Shown here in pieces: positions 8,330 to 15,098 of a stretch of DNA of 22,604 bases. Made by a program: the position numbers and the translations under genes. The stretch is from a virus, in IMG/VR virus record IMGVR_UViG_3300006737_000240, positions 1 to 22,604 of that record; one strand, given 5' to 3'. The notes under the pieces are model-generated. The model had not been told where the DNA came from, made no database searches, and saw only the letters and a program-made list of their open reading frames with translations. Within the stretch, counting starts at the first letter, position 1. The number at the start of each line of letters is the position of its first letter.

Positions 8330-9499
8330 ATGGGACTCATAACGCAAACACAGGAAGCTTATTATAATAGAACGCAAACTTTTACAGGAACTACTGCTTC
8401 AGCTGTTAATGGTTCAAATAAATTATTTGATTTATTAACAAGCTCATTTATTACTTTGCCTACTGCCGCATCTCAATTTCAAGTAGCCGTAAATGGTCAA
8501 GTAATAAACACAGACAATTACACGTATAGTTCGCCTAGAATAACTTTTACAGGCAATACTAATAATACTGGCGTATTAGAATCAGGGGGCGCACCTAAAA
8601 CAGGAGCGAATGTAGTTGTAACACAAACAACAAAAGCAGAAAGATATGGTCAATATAGATATATATCTTTAAACAATATTATAAATAACTATATAATAGC
8701 TTATGTGGGAGATGGCAAATTGATACCTACATGTAAAAGAACAGATGTTTTATTTCATGCTAAAAGAGGTATACAAGAATTTAGCTACGATATCAGTAGA
8801 GTTGAAAAAATACAAGAAGTTGAAATTGGTAATAAACTTTCTTTACCGTTTCCTCAAGATTATGTAAGTTATGTTAGATTATCTAGAGTTGATGAATACG
8901 GTGTAGAACATATTATATATCCAGCTAAATATACTTCCCAACCATCTGAATCTATATTGCAAGATAGTGATTATCAATTTTTATTTGATGCAGATGGATC
9001 AGCATTAACTTCTACACCTTATACAACTGATAAATTTAAAAATAATCTTGACCACAACGATTTAGTAGGACAATATACCAATGATAATATAAGTTATGAT
9101 GTTCATTCTGATTTAGGTCGAATATCTGAATTTGGTAATCGTAAAGGTCTTAATCCAGAAATTATTCAAAGAAATGGAGTATTTACAATTGATGAAATAA
9201 ATGGTAGCTTTGGATTTAGCAATGATTTAGTTGGTAAAGTAGTTACATTAAAATATGTATCTGATGGGTTAGGAACTGATGATGAAATGCAAATTCATAA
9301 ATTAGCTGAAGACGCTATATATAAATATATAACTTATGCAATAGCAAGCGGTAGAGCAAACTTTCCTGAATATATTATAAATAGATTTAAAAGAGAAAGA
9401 AGAGCTGCTATGAGAAATGCTAAATTAAGACTATCTAATATTAAATTAGGCGAGCTTGCTCAAGTTATGAGGGGTAAATCTAAATTTATAAAACACTAA
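8330..9499 (+). CDS. Putative tail tubular / head-tail connector protein with an inserted accessory domain
   Basis: A 389-aa protein. The first residues (MGLITQTQEAYYNR) and the region from about residue 104 on (YGQYRYISLNNIINNYIIA, VLFHAKRGIQEFSYDISR, LPFPQDYVSYVRLSRVDEYG) resemble a connector-like family I know from marine phages, in which these two parts lie next to each other. Here about 85 residues (17-103) sit between them, beginning QTFTGTT and ending in a T/V-rich strand. That segment also occurs in the next gene. The C-terminus (RANFPEYIINRFKRERRAAM then RNAKLRLSNIKLGELAQVMR) is a basic helical ending that looks highly conserved. A tail-tube or adaptor role at the neck is inferred from gene order. 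The start is ATG three bases after the upstream stop, with no SD. Confidence 0.72.
   Translation: MGLITQTQEAYYNRTQTFTGTTASAVNGSNKLFDLLTSSFITLPTAASQFQVAVNGQVINTDNYTYSSPRITFTGNTNNTGVLESGGAPKTGANVVVTQTTKAERYGQYRYISLNNIINNYIIAYVGDGKLIPTCKRTDVLFHAKRGIQEFSYDISRVEKIQEVEIGNKLSLPFPQDYVSYVRLSRVDEYGVEHIIYPAKYTSQPSESILQDSDYQFLFDADGSALTSTPYTTDKFKNNLDHNDLVGQYTNDNISYDVHSDLGRISEFGNRKGLNPEIIQRNGVFTIDEINGSFGFSNDLVGKVVTLKYVSDGLGTDDEMQIHKLAEDAIYKYITYAIASGRANFPEYIINRFKRERRAAMRNAKLRLSNIKLGELAQVMRGKSKFIKH
8378..8638 (+). repeat. Shared accessory-domain coding segment, copy 1
   Basis: This segment encodes residues about 17-103 of the connector-like protein. It matches copy 2 at 10055-10310: a 28-residue alignment (NYTYSSPRITFTGNT... 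against NYSYSSPTVTFTGNT...) has 21 identical residues, and both copies start with a QxFTG strand. The pattern resembles small beta-sandwich adhesion-like modules common in phage structural proteins. Confidence 0.75.
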
Positions 9500-9502
9500 T
9501 AC

Positions 9503-12500
9503 ATGCCTGAAATCAAAAATACCTTTTTAAAAGGTAAAATGAATAAAGACTTAGATGCGAGATTATTACCAAATGGTGAATACTTAGATGCGCAAAATGT
9601 ACTTATAGGCAAGTCAGATGCTTCTGATGTGGGCGTGTTACAAACCTTAAAAGGAAATGCAAAAGCTGATGATTCTGTTACTGATGTTGGTACTGTTATA
9701 GGTTATTATGCAGAACAAGAAACGCAATCTGACGGATCAAATAGAATATTTTATTTTGTAGCTGGTAATAGTGCGGGTAATAATGCAATATATTTTTATG
9801 ATACAAGCAATCCAACAGGCACTAATCCTAAACCTATTGTTAGCGGAGCTTTTTTAAATTTTAGCGCTAATAAGTTAATTACAGGTATTAATATGATAGA
9901 TGAGTTATTATTTTTTACAGATAATAATAATCAACCTAGAAAAATAAATGTTAAAAAAGCAATAGAAAATACTAGCTATTATAATAGTGAGTCTAAAATA
10001 GCTGTAGCAAAATATTATCCCTATTTAGCGCCGGAAGTATTAACGGAACACGATCAAGCTTTTACAGGCGATGGTTCTGATACAACATTTGATTTAACAA
10101 CAGCAGGAGGTTTTCCAACATTACCTAGCGCTAAATCACAAATTGAAGTATTTGTTAATAACGTGCTTATTAACACATCTAATTATAGTTACTCTAGCCC
10201 AACCGTTACTTTTACAGGTAATACTAGTAATACTAGTGAATTAGAGTCTAGTGGTGCTCCTAAAAATACATTAGGTATAGTTGTAAAATCTAAAGTTACA
10301 ACAGGTATACAAGTTTCTAAAACAACAGCTGTTGGAAGCACTAGTGGTAGCAGCACTACCGTTACATTAACAGCTGCAAATAACGATATATTTGTAGGCC
10401 AAACTATTACTGGAACTGGTGTTTCAGCAAATACAACTGTTTCAGCAATAGCGGGTCAAACTTTGACTATGTCTAATGCCGCTACCTTATCTGGGGTTAC
10501 ATTAACATTCTTTTCTTCAAAAGATTATTTAGAAGAAAAATTTATAAGATTTGCTTATAGGTTTAAATTTGAAGATAACGAATATTCATTAATATCTCCT
10601 TTTACTCAACATTGCTTTATTCCAAAAACATACAATGGTTCATTAAGTACAGACCATGATGATGATGGCTTAAGTGCAAATCAACTTACAGCTATAGAAA
10701 AAGAAGGCGAGGTTGAAAGCATGACAAATGACGCTGTAAATGTTACATTACAAATACCTTTACCTTCTGCTACATCATATGCTGATTTTCAAATAAAAGA
10801 AATTGAAGTATTATTTAAAGAATCTGACTCACCTGCTATAAAATCTGTAGGAAAAGTTGATGCAAAAACAACTGAATTAGGGGCTAATCACACATTTGTT
10901 TATAAATCTAGTTTACCCTTTAAAACATTAACAGAAGATCAAACTATAAGAACATATGACAATATACCTTTAAAAGCAAAAGCACAAGAACTAACGGGTG
11001 GTAGATTAATATATGCAAATTTTGAACAAAAACAAGATATACCTTCAATTGATTTTGAAGCAGGTTCGCAACAAAGAACAAATGTAATACAAAAATATCA
11101 TTTACAATATCCTTATCATACAATTAAACAAAGAAGAACATATCAAGTTGGAATAGTATTAGCTGATTATTGGGGTAGACAATCCAGTGTAATATTACCA
11201 ATAGATAGAAATAAATCAGCCGTAAAAGTTGCTGCAAAAGATAATACATTTGATTCACAAAGTTGGAATGGTGATGGTTTAACAATTACATTCAATGATC
11301 AAATACCTAATGTTTACAATGCTTCTACAAATAAATTTGGCTGGTATTCATATAAAGTTGTTGTAAAGCAAATTGAACAAGAATATCATACCGTATATGC
11401 ACCTTTAGCTGTTGACGGCTTTCCTAATGCAAGCACAGATAACGGAAGTGGCATAAGTGGTCAGCATTTTACAGCGGCTGATAAAAGAACATGGTTGGTA
11501 TTGCATGGTGATAATATAAATAAAGTACCTAGAGATATTAAAACAAATATTCAAGAAGAAGGTACTAGTGCTTCATTAACTAGTTTATTTCCTAAAATAA
11601 GTACTATAGCAACAACAGGCACACCTTCTGGAATGTCTAATGATCATATTGTAGATGTTATTAGCATTGGGACTTTAAAAGATCATGGTTTAGTGCAAGC
11701 TGATTCCTCAAGTAATGTTTCAAAAGATTCGCCATATGCTGGTTTTCATTTAGCATCTAAAAATCCATTAGCGGCTGAATTACCAGATGGATATGGCGCT
11801 ATTGATGCTTCAGGCAGCGGACTTTTTAATAGTGGTACAGCAGGGGTAAGTGTTTGGGAAACTCAGCCTTTTTTAAGTGCATTAGATATATATTATGAAA
11901 CTTCAACTTCAGGTTTAGTATCAGAACTTAATGCAGAAATTGTTGCTGGCAGCGGTGGTCCTGCTAATTTAAAAATAGATGGTGCTGAAACAGATTCGTT
12001 TGCAGAGGGTGTTACAGTACCACATAACATTGGTGTTTTAACCGCTCACGATAGCAGTGACAGTCAGTTATCTAATATAACTTTTTCGTTAATATCAGTT
12101 TTTGCACAAAGTGATTCAACTACCAATATAACTAGTAAATTTGATATAAATGGAACAACTCTTAGGGCGACTTCTGAGACGTTTTATTTTGGAGTTAATG
12201 GTGAAACATTCGACGTTACTATAAGGGCTATAGACGCTAGTAGTAACGCTCATGAGGAGACGATTCCAGTTACTTTAACCAATTCTGCATGTCTTTTTAC
12301 TAATTTACCTGGAACCGTTAATGCTACTCATTATAAAGTAGGCTCAATATTTGATGTTAATGCTGAAAACGGTAGTCATGATGATAATACGCCACAAGAT
12401 ACTTTAGGTTTAACATTTTCTATTTATGAAGTAAGAGAAGATCCTTCAGGTTCAAATACTGATGTTACATCAAGCAATTTATTTAGTATAAATTCAAGTA

Positions 12501-12937
12501 CCGGTGATATAAGCAACACAGCTTATTTTGCTGTTGGAAAAATAGGTACTGTATATAGAGTATATGTAAGAGTATTAGATGCTTCTAATGATACAGCTTT
12601 TAAAGCTGAAAGTTATCTTGATATTACAATATCACCAAGAACAACAGGTTCATTATTATATGGTGTATTTAATGCATTATGTACTACAACAGATCAACAA
12701 GTATTTTATATAACTAAATCAGCACAATCTAGCTCAGATACATTTGAAATCGGTGATATAGTTTATACTACGTATTCTAGTGGAACATTATCTAATCCTT
12801 ATGGCGGCTATATAATAACTAGCACAAGTGGTGGTGAATTTGGAGATGGAGAATATGTTAGGTTAGTTGGGGGAAGTACAGCAGGTGAGGTAACGCTAAT
12901 TGATGAACCTAGGCAGTGTAGCGGCGGAGGACCTTAG
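9503..12937 (+). CDS. Large tail protein (tail tubular / stabilisation-type), N-terminal moiety with several inserted domains
   Basis: A 1144-aa protein. Its N-terminus (FLKGKMNKDLDARLLPNGEY, then LDAQNVLIGKSDASDVGVLQ) is a recognisable start of large tail proteins in marine phages. After residue about 185 comes the accessory domain shared with the upstream gene. Next (about 293-337) is a small beta module (VGQTITGTGVSANTTVSAIA then GQTLTMSNAATLSGVTLTF). The core family resumes with DYLEEKFIRFAYRFKFEDNE (about 343-362). Residues about 823-926 and 940-1050 look like two cadherin-like domains, the first with NIGVLTAHDSS and VTIRAIDASSN. The protein ends in a short Gly-rich tail. The part that follows the core in relatives seems to be encoded separately in the next gene. 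A role in the distal tail or tail hub is likely; receptor contact by the cadherin-like part is inference. Confidence 0.75.
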   Translation: MPEIKNTFLKGKMNKDLDARLLPNGEYLDAQNVLIGKSDASDVGVLQTLKGNAKADDSVTDVGTVIGYYAEQETQSDGSNRIFYFVAGNSAGNNAIYFYDTSNPTGTNPKPIVSGAFLNFSANKLITGINMIDELLFFTDNNNQPRKINVKKAIENTSYYNSESKIAVAKYYPYLAPEVLTEHDQAFTGDGSDTTFDLTTAGGFPTLPSAKSQIEVFVNNVLINTSNYSYSSPTVTFTGNTSNTSELESSGAPKNTLGIVVKSKVTTGIQVSKTTAVGSTSGSSTTVTLTAANNDIFVGQTITGTGVSANTTVSAIAGQTLTMSNAATLSGVTLTFFSSKDYLEEKFIRFAYRFKFEDNEYSLISPFTQHCFIPKTYNGSLSTDHDDDGLSANQLTAIEKEGEVESMTNDAVNVTLQIPLPSATSYADFQIKEIEVLFKESDSPAIKSVGKVDAKTTELGANHTFVYKSSLPFKTLTEDQTIRTYDNIPLKAKAQELTGGRLIYANFEQKQDIPSIDFEAGSQQRTNVIQKYHLQYPYHTIKQRRTYQVGIVLADYWGRQSSVILPIDRNKSAVKVAAKDNTFDSQSWNGDGLTITFNDQIPNVYNASTNKFGWYSYKVVVKQIEQEYHTVYAPLAVDGFPNASTDNGSGISGQHFTAADKRTWLVLHGDNINKVPRDIKTNIQEEGTSASLTSLFPKISTIATTGTPSGMSNDHIVDVISIGTLKDHGLVQADSSSNVSKDSPYAGFHLASKNPLAAELPDGYGAIDASGSGLFNSGTAGVSVWETQPFLSALDIYYETSTSGLVSELNAEIVAGSGGPANLKIDGAETDSFAEGVTVPHNIGVLTAHDSSDSQLSNITFSLISVFAQSDSTTNITSKFDINGTTLRATSETFYFGVNGETFDVTIRAIDASSNAHEETIPVTLTNSACLFTNLPGTVNATHYKVGSIFDVNAENGSHDDNTPQDTLGLTFSIYEVREDPSGSNTDVTSSNLFSINSSTGDISNTAYFAVGKIGTVYRVYVRVLDASNDTAFKAESYLDITISPRTTGSLLYGVFNALCTTTDQQVFYITKSAQSSSDTFEIGDIVYTTYSSGTLSNPYGGYIITSTSGGEFGDGEYVRLVGGSTAGEVTLIDEPRQCSGGGP
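10055..10310 (+). repeat. Shared accessory-domain coding segment, copy 2
   Basis: This segment encodes residues about 185-270 of the large tail protein, from QAFTGDGSDTTFDLTTAGGF through NYSYSSPTVTFTGNTSNTSE to the VVKSKVTTG strand. It is related to copy 1 at 8378-8638 in the gene upstream. Synonymous sites differ throughout, so the two copies are not a very recent DNA duplication. Confidence 0.75.
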
Positions 12938-12968
12938 ACAACGTTAAAAATGTGTAATAAAATATATT

Positions 12969-14246
12969 ATGGGTATTACTAAAGAAATAGCGTATTTTAA
13001 CGCGTTTTATTTAAAATCCGAAGATTCTAATAAAAAATGGCATATAGAAGAATCGAGAATAAAAGGAGGCTTTAATAATACTAATGTAGATTATGGAGTT
13101 CGTGCATTTATAGTAGATGAAAATCACGCTAATGAAAGAAGAAAAAATGCTATAATATTTTCTGGTATTTATAATTCAAAAACAGGTGTTAATAATTTAA
13201 ATCAGTTTTCTATTGGCGCAAATAATACTAGAGCTGTGGATAATGGCAATGGCTCGATACAAAAGCTCCATGCTGAAGATACCTCTTTATTAATATTTCA
13301 AGAAGATAAAGTGTTACAAGCCCCTGTTGATAAAGATTTTATTTTTACAGCAGAAGGTGTACCATTATCTACGACTTCTCAAAATTTTATGGGCACGTTT
13401 ATACCTTATGCTGGTAAATATGGAATAGGTACAGTGCCTGAAAGCTTTGCTATAAAAGGAAATAGAAAATATTTTGCAGACAATAAAAGAAATGCTGTTT
13501 TAAGGTTATCAAGAGACGGTTTAACAGAAATATCTTTTTATGGTATGCGTGACTATTTTAAAGATAACTTAAAAGATGTTACTAAAGCAGTAGGAATGTA
13601 TGACAATGTGCATGATCAATACGTGTTACATTTAGAAAATATAGGAGCAAGTCCAACTACTAACGCTACAATTGCTTTTGATGAGTCGTCTCAAGGTTGG
13701 CCAAGCTTTTATACTTATTATCCTGAAGCGGGATGTACATTGAATGGTATATTTTATACATTTAAGAAAAGTAATATATGGAAGCATCATTCAAGTACTA
13801 ATTATAATAAGTTTTATGAAAATACTGTAGATAATTCTCATGTTGAGCTAATATTAAATAATGCAGCTTCAGATATTAAAACTTTTCATACTTTAAACTA
13901 TGAAGGCACTACAGGTTGGTCAGGCTCAAGTTTAAAAACTGATCTTGATGATACCAATTCTACTGATGTAGGTGCTGATATAGCAGCATATGATGCATCT
14001 TTTGATTATGAATTACCTGGTGCAACTATATTTAACAAAAAAGAAGGAAAATATTATTCTTTATTAAAAAATACAAATAGTGGTAAAAATACAAGTAGCG
14101 CAGGTGAAAAAGAAATATTATTTGGAGATTCATTATCAGGTATAAGAGGAGCTTATTTAAATTTAAAATTAAGTACTCCTACATCACAACAAACCACTAA
14201 ACAAGAATTATTTGCAGTTTCTGCAGAAATAGTAAAATCATCGTAA
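12969..14246 (+). CDS. Tail protein, probable detached C-terminal half of the large tail protein
   Basis: A 425-aa protein starting 31 bases after the previous stop and in a different frame. The blocks YFNAFYL near the N-terminus, FSGIYNSKTGVNNLNQFSIG (about 65-84), GSIQKLHAEDTSLLIFQEDK (about 95-114), YGIGTVPESFAIKGNRKYFA (about 150-169) and VLRLSRDGLTEISFYGMRDY (about 177-196) form a repetitive, blade-like beta pattern. I know these blocks as the C-terminal portion of proteins whose N-terminus looks like the preceding gene, so the two products probably assemble together. It is also possible that separate genes are normal in this lineage. The protein ends naturally and abuts the next start (TAA-ATG). 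No SD; the leader ends ATT-ATG. A tail role is fairly secure, the fission less so. Confidence 0.72.
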   Translation: MGITKEIAYFNAFYLKSEDSNKKWHIEESRIKGGFNNTNVDYGVRAFIVDENHANERRKNAIIFSGIYNSKTGVNNLNQFSIGANNTRAVDNGNGSIQKLHAEDTSLLIFQEDKVLQAPVDKDFIFTAEGVPLSTTSQNFMGTFIPYAGKYGIGTVPESFAIKGNRKYFADNKRNAVLRLSRDGLTEISFYGMRDYFKDNLKDVTKAVGMYDNVHDQYVLHLENIGASPTTNATIAFDESSQGWPSFYTYYPEAGCTLNGIFYTFKKSNIWKHHSSTNYNKFYENTVDNSHVELILNNAASDIKTFHTLNYEGTTGWSGSSLKTDLDDTNSTDVGADIAAYDASFDYELPGATIFNKKEGKYYSLLKNTNSGKNTSSAGEKEILFGDSLSGIRGAYLNLKLSTPTSQQTTKQELFAVSAEIVKSS

Positions 14247-14981
14247 ATGGAACAATTATTAGAAATATTATTTAGCGCCCCCGAAGGAGTAACAATGGCT
14301 GCTTTTGGGCCTTTAGCTGTTGCCGCTGTAGGTGCTGGTTTAAATATACTAGGAGGTTTATTTGGAGCAGGTGCAGCAAGAAGACAAGCAAATGCAATGC
14401 GAGATCAAGCCGATAAATATGAATCTCAAATGAAAGGTTTAGAAAGAAGTAGACAAACAGTTATTGATCCATATGCAAATATTAAAGATTTAAGTAATAT
14501 GATTAGCAATCCATTTGCTAATTTACAAGTTGCAACAAAAGCAGCTGAAATGAAATCAGAAGAATCTGATTTAGCATTAGCAACAACATTAGATACATTA
14601 AGAGCAACAGGTGCTGGTTCTGGAGGTGCTACAGCATTAGCACAAGCAGCTACAAGATCTAAAGCAGGTGTTGCGGCAACAATAGAACAACAGGAAGCAA
14701 TGAATTCTAGATTAAGAGCACAGGGTGAGGCTCAAGCACAAGCAAGAAAAATGGCAGAAGCACAAAGAATACAAGGTGCAAGAGCTCAAGGCGAAGCATT
14801 TAAATTTGGAGTTCAAGAAAGAAGAGAGGGTGAAAGATTAGATAGAGTGTCTTCTTTAGCTGATCAATATAGAGGCTATCAATTTCAAGCGCAAAGCGCA
14901 CAAGCAGGAGCACTTGGCAGTGCTATAGGCTCACTAGGAGGGGCATTAATTGGTGCCGCTGGTTCAGGCTTGGGAAAGTAG
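14247..14981 (+). CDS. Internal virion / DNA-ejection-type protein, short (0-frame) form
   Basis: A 244-aa protein rich in Ala, Gln and Arg. Near the N-terminus is a hydrophobic Gly/Ala stretch (FGPLAVAAVGAGLNILGGLF, about 20-39) that could insert in a membrane. A long helical region with many A, Q, E and R follows (about 40-215), and the C-terminus is again Gly/Ala-rich (ALGSAIGSLGGALIGAAGSG). This is the profile of small ejection proteins such as T7 gp14, and two larger internal-protein candidates follow it. Two starts are possible. ATG 14247 abuts the upstream stop and has no SD. In-frame ATG 14295 has GAAGGAG just upstream, but that region may simply encode the peptide PEGV. The stop codon is preceded by a slippery heptamer (14972-14978), so a longer form probably exists. 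Confidence 0.78.
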   Translation: MEQLLEILFSAPEGVTMAAFGPLAVAAVGAGLNILGGLFGAGAARRQANAMRDQADKYESQMKGLERSRQTVIDPYANIKDLSNMISNPFANLQVATKAAEMKSEESDLALATTLDTLRATGAGSGGATALAQAATRSKAGVAATIEQQEAMNSRLRAQGEAQAQARKMAEAQRIQGARAQGEAFKFGVQERREGERLDRVSSLADQYRGYQFQAQSAQAGALGSAIGSLGGALIGAAGSGLGK

Positions 14982-15091
14982 GAGGAGGACGCTCCCCAAT
15001 AACGTCCGTTGGAACATTACCTATGCGTGGTTTAGCACCCGTTGGTTCTGGGTTTAGTTTTACACCTAATGTATTAACAAAATTTCCTTAA
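14247..15091 (+). CDS. Internal virion / ejection-type protein, long form made by -1 frameshift (join 14247..14978, 14978..15091)
   Basis: If ribosomes slip at G GGA AAG they bypass TAG 14979-14981 and add 37 residues before TAA 15089-15091, giving 281 aa. The extension begins VGGGRSPITSVGTLPMRGLA and continues PVGSGFSFTPNVLTKFP. It is Gly/Pro-rich with hydrophobic spots and looks like a surface tail or binding peptide rather than random out-of-frame sequence. It ends eight bases before the next ATG and accounts for the 117-base gap between genes, which would otherwise be the largest empty stretch in the window. The alternative is a single-base sequencing or mutational deletion in a gene that normally has only the long form. 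The exact heptamer makes that less likely. The function of the extension is unknown. Confidence 0.7.
14972..14978 (+). other. Candidate -1 ribosomal frameshift slippery site (G GGA AAG)
   Basis: In the frame of the 244-aa gene the codons are TTG GGA AAG TAG. The last G of TTG plus the next two codons make G GGA AAG, an exact X XXY YYZ heptamer in the correct phase, identical to the site used for phage lambda G/GT. Tandem slippage to GGG AAA leads into GTA GGA GGA and an open frame to 15089-15091. The zero-frame stop follows the heptamer directly. Candidate stimulatory pairing lies just downstream at 14981-15007. Confidence 0.78.
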
Positions 15092-15098
15092 AAAAATT

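Noticed and set aside
12938-12968. A frameshift joining the 1144-aa and 425-aa tail proteins into one product
   Set aside because: There is no slippery sequence before the stop at 12937, the first protein has a natural Gly-rich end, and the 425-aa frame has a stop at 12945-12947 between them.
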